From positions 1 through 29,467 of the forward strand of contig JAICSB010000002.1 of NCBI GenBank assembly GCA_025937115.1: a stretch of DNA of 29,467 nt, given 5' to 3'. The translations under genes and the position numbers were made by a program. Below, piece after piece: positions 22,409 through 29,467 of the stretch. Source of the stretch: Pseudonocardiaceae bacterium. Lineage in GTDB: Bacteria > Actinomycetota > Actinomycetes > Mycobacteriales > Pseudonocardiaceae. The notes beneath the pieces were generated by a model. It searched no databases. It was not told the DNA's origin and saw nothing but the letters and a program-made list of their open reading frames with translations. Position 1 is the first letter of the stretch. Each line of letters opens with the position of its first letter.

Positions 22409-23629
22409 GTGAGCGGGCGGCGAATCGTGTTCGTCGAGTTCTCTCCGTCGGGAGGGCTCTTCCAGTTCGCACTCCAGCTCGGAACGGCGATGGCCGCCGC
22501 TGGCCACGACGTCCATCTTGTCACCGGTCGTAGGCCAGAGCTGGCCCCACAGGGTTCAGGGCTCCAGATGCACGCGGTGTTGCCCACTTGGCATCCCGGT
22601 GATCGAGAAGCCCCGGCACGCGGCGCGTTGCGGCTCGTCCGACGCGCGGTTCGCGCCCTCAGGCTGCTCGCCGCCTGGCTCATCGTGGTACCACGGCTCG
22701 TCCTCCTGCACCCTGACGTCGTATTGTGGTCGGGATGGCGGTTCGGAATGGACGCTGCCTTCGTTCTGCTCAGCGATCTCGTGCTGCCCAGGTCGGTATT
22801 GGGCATCGTGGCCCACGAGCCCGTGCCGTCCGACGTGCAGGACACCCGTGTAGGCAAGTCCGGTCCAGCGTTTGACGCGCTACTGACCGCGGCATGGCGG
22901 CGGATGGACGTCGCCTTCGTCCTCGGTGAACGATCACGGGAGACTCTGCTGCAGACCTGGCGCCCCGGCGGTCCGGTGATCGTGATTCCGCACGGCGACG
23001 AGAGCGCGCTTCGCCGCAGCGAGGTCGTGCGTGCGGTCGACACGACCGACCCTGTCGTCCTGTTCTTCGGTACTTGGACCTCTTACAAGGGGATCGACGT
23101 ACTCCTCGATGCGTTCGCGGTTGTACGTCGTCGGATTCCGGACGCACGCCTGATCCTCGCCGGAGCGGTTAGCGGTGACGTGGATCTGCGCACCCTGCTT
23201 CGCAAGGCCGAGGAGGTCGGCGGAGTGGATGCGCGTCCCGGCTACGTGGCCGCGGACCAGGTGGAGGACCTGCTGGCCGCGGCCCGCGTCGTCGTGATCC
23301 CTTATCTCAGAGCGAGCCAGAGCGGCGTCGCGCATCTCGCGTACACCTTCGGTCGGCCCGTCGTCGCGACAGACGTGGGAGACGTCTCCAGCGTGGTCCG
23401 CGACGGGCAGACCGGCCTGTTAGTGCCTCCGGGTCGCTCGCGCGAGCTCGCCGATGGGATCGTGGCACTGCTTGAGGACTCGGCGCTCGCCCGCCGGCTC
23501 GGCGATGCCGGTCGCAGCCTGCTCGCCGAAACCTCGTCGTGGCACCGGGTGGCTCAGTGTGTTAACGACGGCCTGAATCAGGTGCTCCCGCCGGCCGGCG
23601 CGTCGGCCAGACCGGACGCTGCCGCGTAG
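22409..23629 (+). CDS. GT4-type glycosyltransferase
   Basis: The 406-residue protein has a GT-B layout: 'RIVFVEFSPSGGLFQFALQLGTAMAAAGHDVHLVTG' at the N-terminus, 'DVAFVLGERSRETLL', then a donor domain with 'VVLFFGTWTSYKGIDVLLDAFAVV', 'RLILAGAVSGDV', 'VIPYLRASQSGVAHLAYTFGRPVVATDVGDVSSVV' and 'GQTGLLVPPG'. The EX7E position reads 'RASQSGVAHLAYTFG', so the acidic residues are replaced, as in some GT4 subgroups in which a Ser-Gly ('QSGV') loop binds the donor. GTG 22409 was chosen because GAGGAG (22397-22402) sits six bases upstream; longer in-frame extensions have no ribosome site. It is transcribed alone, away from the neighbouring minus-strand operon. Confidence 0.85.
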   Translation: MSGRRIVFVEFSPSGGLFQFALQLGTAMAAAGHDVHLVTGRRPELAPQGSGLQMHAVLPTWHPGDREAPARGALRLVRRAVRALRLLAAWLIVVPRLVLLHPDVVLWSGWRFGMDAAFVLLSDLVLPRSVLGIVAHEPVPSDVQDTRVGKSGPAFDALLTAAWRRMDVAFVLGERSRETLLQTWRPGGPVIVIPHGDESALRRSEVVRAVDTTDPVVLFFGTWTSYKGIDVLLDAFAVVRRRIPDARLILAGAVSGDVDLRTLLRKAEEVGGVDARPGYVAADQVEDLLAAARVVVIPYLRASQSGVAHLAYTFGRPVVATDVGDVSSVVRDGQTGLLVPPGRSRELADGIVALLEDSALARRLGDAGRSLLAETSSWHRVAQCVNDGLNQVLPPAGASARPDAAA

Positions 23630-23696
23630 GCCGGTACGGAGGGCGACGTGGCCGTGATCGCGATGGCGATCCTCCCAGGAGGATGCTCGTCGATGC

Positions 23697-23765
23697 CGGC
23701 GCGCGCGTATTTTGTCGTCGATGATCTGAGCCGGGGCATACTGGCCAACCTCGAAAAACGCGCTG
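23697..23765 (+). pseudogene. Short NAD-dependent sugar epimerase remnant (right copy)
   Basis: In one frame this stretch reads 'ARAYFVVDDLSRGILANLEKRAG', matching the NAD-binding second strand of GalE-like epimerases. No other epimerase sequence is recognisable on either side. It lies in the 174-base gap between the convergent GT4 and Alg14/13-like genes, which also holds a palindrome ATCCTCC-CA-GGAGGAT at 23669-23684. A related remnant is at 5555-5640. Confidence 0.5.
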
Positions 23766-23803
23766 GGTCGTCGGGTTCGCCTGGTCGAGCTGGATGTCCG
23801 CGG

Positions 23804-24778
23804 CTACGCGCGCAAGGCGAACGGTGGTGGTGACACGGTGCGCCGCACCGAGATGCCCATGGCCTCGATCATGTCGCCGACGGTGATGGCTTGCGCGTCG
23901 CGGTGGATGGCCAGGTTTCGGCGGGCGAGTTCGGTGGCCAACTGGTGCTGGTGGTCGTCGACCTGTTCGCCGCGGGCGCTGTCCCGGGTAGCCAGGATCG
24001 GGTAGCGCCCGGCGTTGAGCGCGGCCAGCGCGGAGCCGGTACCGGCATGGCTGATTACGAGATCCGCCTTGCCCTGCGCGGCCCCCAGCTCGGCGGCGGG
24101 CAACGCCGGCGTGGCCCGGATGGGTAGATCGTCCACCGGGGTGTCCCCGGTCTGCCACAACACCTCCACTGGCAGCTCAATGGCCTGCGCCAGCGCACCG
24201 TCGGCTGCCAGCAACGGCGCGAGGTGCTCGAACAGCCGGCGGAACGGGTACTGGGTCGCCGCTCCCACCGTCACCACCACCCGCAGCACCGCGTCGGGCA
24301 CCCGCGTCACTGCGGCGCTCTGATAACCGTCGAACACGCTGCCGGCGTAAGCCCAGCGCTGGTCCGCCCAGCTCTGGTACTGGGTGTAGGTACGCACACC
24401 TGGAACCCATTGCAGCACGCGGCCGGTGACCGACGGTCCGCTCACCCGCGTCGCGCTCTCGATGTAGTGGCATTCCACACCGCGGGTGGCCAAATACGGC
24501 AGGTAGCCCAGTGCGATCCCGGACCCCGTCGACACCGCCCTGGTCACTTTGCGGTGCTCCAGCAGCCGGCGCGCATAAGGAATGCAGCGAAGGACATCGG
24601 GCACGTTGCGCACCCCGACGTAGGGTACGAACTCCACGTCCCGATCCGCCAGCATCGACCGGCTCTGCTCATTGGCATGAGTGACCCACAGCGCGTCGCC
24701 ATTGTGCGGGATCCGGCTCGCCAGACTGTCGAGCTGGGTCAGATGCCCACCTGTCGTGGCGACAAACAGCGTGGTCAT
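23804..24778 (-). CDS. Fused Alg14/Alg13-like glycosyltransferase (PssD-PssE type)
   Basis: The 324-residue protein opens with 'LFVATTGGHLTQLDSLASRI', the glycine-rich start of Alg14/PssD/CpsF proteins, with a conserved His12. Its C-terminal half ('RVVVTVGAATQYPFRRLFEHLAPLL', 'ADLVISHAGTGSALAALNAGRYPILATRD', 'EQVDDHQHQLATELARRNL') is the Alg13/Glyco_tran_28_C donor-binding domain. In streptococcal and rhizobial polysaccharide pathways these are two interacting proteins (PssD and PssE) that add a hexose or hexuronic acid to the lipid-linked first sugar; here they form one chain. ATG 24778 follows a GAGGG-like site. It is divergent from the FemAB-like gene. Confidence 0.8.
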   Translation of the reverse strand: MTTLFVATTGGHLTQLDSLASRIPHNGDALWVTHANEQSRSMLADRDVEFVPYVGVRNVPDVLRCIPYARRLLEHRKVTRAVSTGSGIALGYLPYLATRGVECHYIESATRVSGPSVTGRVLQWVPGVRTYTQYQSWADQRWAYAGSVFDGYQSAAVTRVPDAVLRVVVTVGAATQYPFRRLFEHLAPLLAADGALAQAIELPVEVLWQTGDTPVDDLPIRATPALPAAELGAAQGKADLVISHAGTGSALAALNAGRYPILATRDSARGEQVDDHQHQLATELARRNLAIHRDAQAITVGDMIEAMGISVRRTVSPPPFALRA

Positions 24779-24816
24779 GAGCCCTCACCCCTTCAACCCG
24801 ACTTGACCCGTCACGC

Positions 24817-24846
24817 ACGCACTGCGACAGCCTCCTTGCAGTGCGT
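24817..24846. promoter_or_regulatory. Hairpin/inverted repeat in a divergent promoter region
   Basis: ACGCACTGC (24817-24825) and GCAGTGCGT (24838-24846) form a perfect 9-bp inverted repeat with a 12-base centre. No T-run follows and the genes on either side diverge, so an operator is more likely than a terminator. Confidence 0.4.
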
Positions 24847-24881
24847 CACACACAGTACCCCAGTAACTGGCCTGACCAAGC

Positions 24882-24940
24882 TGCAATAGGTTCCATTTCG
24901 CAGCTCGCGGGTGCGGTGAAGGTTGCAAAAGGTTCCACTT
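24882..24940. promoter_or_regulatory. Two 17-bp direct repeats 42 bp apart (candidate tandem operator)
   Basis: TGCAATAGGTTCCATTT (24882-24898) and TGCAAAAGGTTCCACTT (24924-24940) agree at 15 of 17 positions. Their 42-base offset equals about four DNA turns, placing both on the same helix face. They lie upstream of the FemAB-like gene in the divergent gap, as expected of tandem regulator sites. Confidence 0.5.
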
Positions 24941-24964
24941 GACTACCAGGGGTGGCTCCTGAGC

Positions 24965-26050
24965 GTGGGCGGTCGGATCGGTAGCGTCGCGTTCGTGAAT
25001 GTGGCCGCAGCTCAACCGGAGACCGTGCTCACCGATCCGCGCAGCGACCCCCGCTGGCGCCAGCTCGCCCTCGGGCCGCACGGCTGCGTTTTCACGTCGC
25101 CGCCGTGGATCGACGCGGTGTGCGCCACCTACGGCTTCACCCCCGCCAGCACCATCCGGCTCGACTGGGACGGGCAACCGCGCGCGGGACTGGCCTGGGT
25201 CCCGATCAGTGATATCCGCGGCGACCGGGTGATCAGCCTGCCGTTCTCCGACCGGGCGGAGCCCTTAACCGATGACCAGGGCGACTGGAAAGCACTCGTG
25301 GACGGGATCATCACCGCCGCTGCGCCGCTGACCGTGCGATGCTTCGACACCGCCGTACCCGTCGGCGACCCCCGCTTCGAACGGGTCGCTGCGGCGGCGT
25401 GGCACGGTACGCCGCTGACCGGCGACGTCGAGGAGATCCGGCGGCGGTTGTCCCAGCACGCTCGCCGCAACATCGTGATCTCGGAGCGCGAAGGGGTCAA
25501 GGTCGAGGCGCACACCGACCGGGACGCCGTGCACCGATTCCACGGGTTGCACGTCGGGCTGCGCAAGCGCAAGTACCATCTGCTCGCCCAGCCCGTCGAG
25601 CTGTTCGACCATATCTGGGAGGCCTTCGCCCCCGACGATGCGATCGTCACGATGCTCGCCCACGCCGGTGACGAGCTGATCGCCGGCGCGGTCTTTCTGG
25701 CCTGGAGTGACACGCTGTACTACAAGTTCGGGGCGTCCCGCCACGAACACCTGGCGCTGCGCCCTAACGATGCGATCTTCTGGGCCGGGATCCGGTGGGG
25801 TGTGCAGCACGGAGCCCGGCTGGTCGACTGGGGCCTGTCCGACCTGAATCAGCCAGGACTGATCGCCTACAAACGCAAGTGGGCGACCGAACAGCGGCAG
25901 ATCGTCACCCTGCGCGCCGGCGGCGAGCACGCCCGCAGCAGCCACGCCGACGCGATGCTCGGCGAGCTCACCCGGTTACTCACCGACGATTCGGTGCCCG
26001 ATGAGGTAACCAGGCAGGCGGGGGCGCTGCTATACCGCTACTTCTGCTGA
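24965..26050 (+). CDS. FemAB/CelD-like GNAT acyltransferase
   Basis: From GTG 24965 the protein has 361 residues. Motifs such as 'GCVFTSPPWIDAVCATYGF', 'RRLSQHARRNIVISEREGVKVEAHTDRDAVHRFHGLHVGLRKRKYHLLAQPVELFDHIW', 'AGDELIAGAVFLAWSDTLYYKFGASRHEHLALRPNDAIFWAGIRWGVQHGARLVDWGLSD' and 'GLIAYKRKWATEQR' mark the FemAB-like/CelD (BcsL) double-GNAT family, often found in exopolysaccharide clusters (PEP-CTERM/FemAB type) and predicted to transfer an acyl or aminoacyl group to a sugar. The start is uncertain: TTG 24923 would overlap the second direct repeat, GTG 24965 follows an AGGGG sequence, and GTG 24997 is also possible. Its stop overlaps the opposing membrane-protein gene by 13 bases. Confidence 0.78.
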   Translation: MGGRIGSVAFVNVAAAQPETVLTDPRSDPRWRQLALGPHGCVFTSPPWIDAVCATYGFTPASTIRLDWDGQPRAGLAWVPISDIRGDRVISLPFSDRAEPLTDDQGDWKALVDGIITAAAPLTVRCFDTAVPVGDPRFERVAAAAWHGTPLTGDVEEIRRRLSQHARRNIVISEREGVKVEAHTDRDAVHRFHGLHVGLRKRKYHLLAQPVELFDHIWEAFAPDDAIVTMLAHAGDELIAGAVFLAWSDTLYYKFGASRHEHLALRPNDAIFWAGIRWGVQHGARLVDWGLSDLNQPGLIAYKRKWATEQRQIVTLRAGGEHARSSHADAMLGELTRLLTDDSVPDEVTRQAGALLYRYFC

Positions 26051-26676
26051 GCCAGGACGCTTGGCTTTGCCCCGGGCACTCGACCGTGTCGCTGTTCGGA
26101 CCGTGGTACGGGCACGTGGGCGTGGTCGGGGTGTGTGCGGGCCTGCTTCGCTGACCGCCGACCGGCTGGCGCCACCGCCCGGCCACGGGGTGTCTTCCCC
26201 CACGGCTTGACCACCGAGAGCCCGGTCGCCGCGAGCAGCAGTACCAGCGCCAGCGCCCTCGCGATCAGCGTCTGTATCCCCGCGGGCTCACCACCGCCGG
26301 CGACGAGTGAAGGCAACTGCGGTAGCAGAAACGTCAATCCACCTGCGGTCAACGCGCCGGCGATGCCACACTTGGCGAGCACCCACCAGTACCGGCCCAG
26401 GCCCCACGGGGTGGACAGCGCCAGCACCAGCCCACTGGTCAGCGAGGCGAAGACCACCGGTATCAGCACCCAACACGCGATCACGGCCATGGCGGCGCCG
26501 ATCCCAGCCCGTATTTCCGCGTTAGCGGTCGACAGTCCAGCTACCTCCAGCGCCACCAATGCGCCATCGAGTCCAAGCCACCCGACCGACATCGCGACAT
26601 GGACGGTGAGCACGGCTGCTCGAGCCCCGCGCGATAGTCGTGGGATCATAAAAATCGTCGCTGCTATGGCCGTCAC
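26038..26676 (-). CDS. Small integral membrane protein (DUF2269-like)
   Basis: The 212-residue protein has four likely helices: 'AVLTVHVAMSVGWLGLDGALVALEVAGL', 'AAMAVIACWVLIPVVFASLTSGLVLAL', 'YWWVLAKCGIAGALTAGGLTFLL' and 'IARALALVLLLAATGLSVV', followed by a basic, His/Pro-rich tail. The 'VGWLG', 'TPWGLGRYWWVLAK' pattern is common in actinobacterial membrane proteins annotated as DUF2269-like; the function is unknown. GTG 26676 and ATG 26649 are both possible starts. It follows the sugar transferase gene by 36 bases on the same strand, so it may be co-transcribed, but nothing ties it to polysaccharide assembly. Confidence 0.7.
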   Translation of the reverse strand: MTAIAATIFMIPRLSRGARAAVLTVHVAMSVGWLGLDGALVALEVAGLSTANAEIRAGIGAAMAVIACWVLIPVVFASLTSGLVLALSTPWGLGRYWWVLAKCGIAGALTAGGLTFLLPQLPSLVAGGGEPAGIQTLIARALALVLLLAATGLSVVKPWGKTPRGRAVAPAGRRSAKQARTHPDHAHVPVPRSEQRHGRVPGAKPSVLAQQK

Positions 26677-26712
26677 GGCTGCTCCCCCCAGCTGCCAAAA
26701 GACGATCTTTAG

Positions 26713-27369
26713 TTAACGAGCGCCGTGCCCCCGCAACAGCGTCGGAACGGTTCGCAACAAGATCATGAGGTCAGTCCAGAAACTCCAACTACGCACATAG
26801 GCCAGATCGAGTTCAAGCATCTCCAGCGTGCCCATGGTGCTGCGCCCGCTGACCTGCCAGAGCCCGGTGAGGCCAGGTGGGACGTCGAAGCGCTGGGCGA
26901 ATTTGGCCGGGAACATCTCCGCTTCCCAGTCCAAACAAGGACGCGGCCCGACCAAGGACATCTGCCCCAGCAGAACGTTCAGTAGCTGGGGAAGCTCGTC
27001 GAGACTGGTACGTCGCAACATCGAGCCGACCCGGGTCACCCGCGGATCGCTGTCGATCTTCCAGCTACCGCCGACCGAGGTGTCCTCGCCCCGCAGCTCG
27101 CGAGCGATGAGCTCGCGGTGCTGCGAGTCCGAGCAGCCCACCCGCATGGTGCGGAACTTGTACATCGTGAACGGCCGGCCCCCCCGGCCGATCCGCCGCT
27201 GACGATAAAAAGCTTGCCCCGGGCTCCCGATCCTGATCATCAGCGCGATCAGCAGCATCGGGATCACCAGCACCGTTAACGCGATCACCACCACCACCAG
27301 ATCGACGGCGCGCCGCGCAACCGGCTCCCATCGGGCTGGCAGACGTGCCTGTTCAATGCCGCTGGACAC
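26713..27369 (-). CDS. Stand-alone sugar-phosphate transferase (short polyprenyl PGT)
   Basis: The 218-residue protein consists only of the catalytic domain of the bacterial sugar transferase family: one N-terminal hydrophobic helix (about 20-48), 'FTMYKFRTM', 'RTSLDELPQLLNVLLGQMSLVGPRP', 'FDVPPGLTGLWQVSGRS' and 'LDLAYVRSWSFWTDLMILLRTV'. The Asp-Glu dyad and the VGPRP and KFRTM motifs are all intact. It would load the first sugar onto undecaprenyl phosphate. GTG 27369 overlaps the upstream Wzy-like gene by 17 bases. It is the third initiating domain in the window, separate in sequence and operon from the double enzyme at 6105-9233. Confidence 0.9.
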   Translation of the reverse strand: MSSGIEQARLPARWEPVARRAVDLVVVVIALTVLVIPMLLIALMIRIGSPGQAFYRQRRIGRGGRPFTMYKFRTMRVGCSDSQHRELIARELRGEDTSVGGSWKIDSDPRVTRVGSMLRRTSLDELPQLLNVLLGQMSLVGPRPCLDWEAEMFPAKFAQRFDVPPGLTGLWQVSGRSTMGTLEMLELDLAYVRSWSFWTDLMILLRTVPTLLRGHGAR

Positions 27370-28840
27370 TAAGCCTCCCCGTGGTCATTCCGATCAGCAC
27401 GAACAGCAAGTCCCCGGAACCTCGGAACGTCAGATGCGGGTCGAGGACGGTGAGGATGACCATGAACCACCAGGAAACCCAGAGCGCTGAGGCCGCCGCG
27501 GACAGCGCACGGGGCTGACCGTCCGACGGATCGTCCGACTGGGCGATGAGCTTGCCGGTTCTGCGCAGCACCACTACCGACAGCCATCCGAACGCGATCA
27601 GCAGCGGGATCCCGCCGATCCACAACAAGTCCAGGTAACCGCTCTCCAGGTAAATGACATCGCGCCACCTCTCCGGCGCCGGCAGTACCGAGTTGGGCGA
27701 CACCCCCAGCAGGACGTTGATGAAGTGGAATTGCGGTAGGTAGAAGGTGGACAGGTTGCTCCAGCGACCGATCCAGCTGCGCGGCACGCCGAACTCGCCG
27801 AACCCCTGCAACCGGCCGATCAACGCCGGCGCGCCAACCGCCATCGCGACCGGGACCAGCCACAGAAACCGAACCGAGTTGCGGCGCACGACGCTGAAGC
27901 GCCACAGGATTACCCCGGCCGCCACCACTGCGGAGATCCAGGTCGAGAACTGGCCGGTGGCTAGGACACCCGCACCGAGCAGCACCCCTAACGCCAACCG
28001 CTCCCGGCGGTCCAACAGCCCCTTCATCCCGCAACAGATCACCAAGGTCAGGCAGATAACGAGGTAGTCGCCGGTGGCCAGTGGCGAGCCGAGGGTGGTA
28101 GTGCCCCGCTCGGCGAGTGCTGCGGCGTTGCTGTCGGGCGTCCAGACGGCTTGCAGCATCGACACGACCGGACCGAAATGCAGGGTCTGCAGGATCGCGA
28201 TCACCGCGACCACTGCTCCCGGCCAGATGATCAGCCGGAAGCACCGCACCAGCTGGCCCTCAGTACTGACACTGAACCGAACCAAGAGGTAGATGGCGAC
28301 GAGCTTGCAGACCGGCAGTACCGCCGCCAGATCGGAGGTCAGCGGGGTATGCCCGCGCAGCATCATGGACAGCAGCGGCCACGCCGTTGACATCAACAGG
28401 AAGAAACCGAGCGGGATATCGAGTTGGTTCAGCTGCAATGAGACCCGCTCGCCCCGGCACCATCGAAGATAACCGCCGACCAGCGCACCAGCTATCAGCA
28501 CGACCAGCAGCGCCTCGTTGGGGCGCATCAACGGGATCAGGTTGCCCCGGTCGATGCCGGCGATCAGGGGCAGCGTGCCCAGATAGGCGTAGGTCGCAAA
28601 GACCGGCCGGTAGACCGCTGCAGCGAACAGACCGACCAGAACCAGCACCCCGATGGCAGCCAGTGCGATCAGCGGCCCGACCGCCACCGCGAGGATCCCG
28701 CCCGCCACGGCGCACCCGGCGGCCCCCAGCCCCAGCCAGCGGCTGACCGCAGGCGTTGGCGGGCTCTGACCGCGCGTCGGAACCGGGCTGGACCCCGACG
28801 CGGGAGATTCACTCGAGCTGGGCGGGAGGGTTCGGGTCAT
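27353..28840 (-). CDS. Wzy-type polymerase/O-antigen ligase-like membrane protein
   Basis: The 495-residue protein starts with a Ser/Pro-rich cytoplasmic tail of about 35 residues, then about 11-12 membrane helices, with an outer loop region containing 'TPDSNAAALAERGTTTLGSPLATGDYLVICLTLVICCGM' and 'QFHFINVLLGVSPNSVLPAPERWRDVIYLESGYLDLLWIGGIPLLIAFGW', the pattern of the O-antigen ligase/Wzy_C family. It should polymerise repeat units on the outer membrane face or transfer a glycan. Unlike the polymerase at 14589-16682 it has no Wzz-like extension. ATG 28840 overlaps the MurJ-like gene stop by four bases (ATGA), and its own stop overlaps the sugar transferase start. Confidence 0.85.
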   Translation of the reverse strand: MTRTLPPSSSESPASGSSPVPTRGQSPPTPAVSRWLGLGAAGCAVAGGILAVAVGPLIALAAIGVLVLVGLFAAAVYRPVFATYAYLGTLPLIAGIDRGNLIPLMRPNEALLVVLIAGALVGGYLRWCRGERVSLQLNQLDIPLGFFLLMSTAWPLLSMMLRGHTPLTSDLAAVLPVCKLVAIYLLVRFSVSTEGQLVRCFRLIIWPGAVVAVIAILQTLHFGPVVSMLQAVWTPDSNAAALAERGTTTLGSPLATGDYLVICLTLVICCGMKGLLDRRERLALGVLLGAGVLATGQFSTWISAVVAAGVILWRFSVVRRNSVRFLWLVPVAMAVGAPALIGRLQGFGEFGVPRSWIGRWSNLSTFYLPQFHFINVLLGVSPNSVLPAPERWRDVIYLESGYLDLLWIGGIPLLIAFGWLSVVVLRRTGKLIAQSDDPSDGQPRALSAAASALWVSWWFMVILTVLDPHLTFRGSGDLLFVLIGMTTGRLSVQRH

Positions 28841-29467
28841 GACCCACCACCTATCCGTCGTACCGCGGCACGGAGCACCAGGACGTATACCCCGAGCGCC
28901 ACAACTCCACCCAGGGCGAGAAGTGCGAAGTCGGCGAGCTGGTCGCCAGCCAGCCGGTCGCCACCAGTGATGTGCGCCAGCCACCACATCGCTGCGGCCA
29001 CCGGCGCCAACGCGAGCGTGGCCAGCAGCGCAGCAGCCAACATTCGGGGTTCGAAGAACCGCTCAGGCTGGATCGACCGGCGCAGTCGGGTCAACACCGT
29101 TCCCGCGGCGGCGAGTTCGCCGGCCAGGATGGCCGCCACCAACCAGATCAGCCGGGATCCGTCGGCGGGCAGTAGCAGCGACGCAGCCGCGGCCACCAGG
29201 ATCACGCCGAACGCGACTTCGCTCGCCCGGCGCGGGATGCGGTCGTCCAGCCGGGCGAACAGCGCCTGGCGGCCGATGTCGTGCACCCCGCCGACCAGCT
29301 GGCCCACCGCCACCACCCCCAGGCAGGCGGCGAGGGGGCCGATCAGCGCGGCGTGCCGCAACTCACCGTTGGCGAGGATGTTCGCGGTGGGTACGGAGTT
29401 CATCGCGAGCAGCACCAGCAGCGGCAGGCTGGCGATGATGGCGTAGGACAGACCTTGCCGCCACGTC
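28837..29467 (-). CDS. MurJ/MviN-like flippase (C-terminal part)
   Basis: The frame is open to the window edge, so the N-terminal part is missing. The visible 209 residues contain five to six membrane helices and the segment 'LSYAIIASLPLLVLLAMNSVPTANILANGELRHAALIGPLAACLGVVAVGQLVGGVHDIGRQALFARLD', typical of the second half of MviN/MurJ-type lipid-linked sugar transporters. With the Wzy-like polymerase and the small sugar transferase downstream it forms a minimal initiate-flip-polymerise set. The ATGA overlap with the polymerase gene shows close coupling. A role as peptidoglycan MurJ is less likely in this setting. Confidence 0.75.
   Translation of the reverse strand, partial: TWRQGLSYAIIASLPLLVLLAMNSVPTANILANGELRHAALIGPLAACLGVVAVGQLVGGVHDIGRQALFARLDDRIPRRASEVAFGVILVAAAASLLLPADGSRLIWLVAAILAGELAAAGTVLTRLRRSIQPERFFEPRMLAAALLATLALAPVAAAMWWLAHITGGDRLAGDQLADFALLALGGVVALGVYVLVLRAAVRRIGGGS

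Noticed and set aside
24882..24940. Direct repeats as the start of a CRISPR array
   Set aside because: Only two 17-base copies with mismatches and no cas genes; a tandem regulator site is the better reading.

Overview
The window is GC-rich actinobacterial DNA (GTG and TTG starts, strong G/C third-position bias, actinobacterial protein families). I cannot name the genus from sequence alone. It is dominated by surface or exopolysaccharide assembly genes of the Wzx/Wzy type, with a decayed, IS-interrupted stretch on the left.

Left flank (1-6104): the C-terminal part of a membrane-embedded family-2 glycosyltransferase; a LuxR/NarL-type regulator whose phospho-acceptor Asp is Glu; a minus-strand zinc-ribbon plus SAM-methyltransferase pair that looks like one split gene; then a gene graveyard. 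An IS256-family element (3055-4503, 9-bp target duplication) has cut an XRE regulator in two. Removing it restores the reading frame exactly at the helix-turn-helix boundary. The transposase itself carries a +1 frameshift. Behind it lie a multiply frameshifted endonuclease/exonuclease/phosphatase-family pseudogene and a short sugar-epimerase remnant.

Main plus-strand operon (6105-17710): seven genes, with most junctions overlapping by 1-4 bases. In order: a 1042-residue protein made of two complete polyprenyl-phosphate sugar-1-phosphate transferases in tandem; a GT4 glycosyltransferase; a NodB-type polysaccharide deacetylase; an ExoA-like GT2 glycosyltransferase; a Wzx-type flippase; a Wzz-like two-helix membrane protein; a Wzy polymerase fused at its C-terminus to a second Wzz-like module; and an unrecognised secreted lipoprotein. 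Together they could start, extend, deacetylate, flip and polymerise a repeat unit, with the lipoprotein acting outside the membrane.

Converging minus-strand operon (22223 to 17760): an ATP-grasp/FkbM-methyltransferase fusion, an FAD-dependent oxidoreductase and a GT4 glycosyltransferase. A plus-strand GT4 (22409-23629) diverges from it and is followed by a second epimerase remnant resembling the one at 5.6 kb, so the two remnants bracket the core cluster.

Right flank (23804-29467): a fused Alg14/Alg13-like (PssD/PssE-like) glycosyltransferase diverges from a FemAB/CelD-like acyltransferase across a region with a hairpin and two 17-bp direct repeats 42 bp apart. A minus-strand group follows: the C-terminal part of a MurJ/MviN-like flippase, a second Wzy-like polymerase, a stand-alone small sugar-phosphate transferase, and a small membrane protein. 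This looks like a second, partly visible assembly system. The window therefore holds three initiating transferase domains, two polymerases and two flippases.
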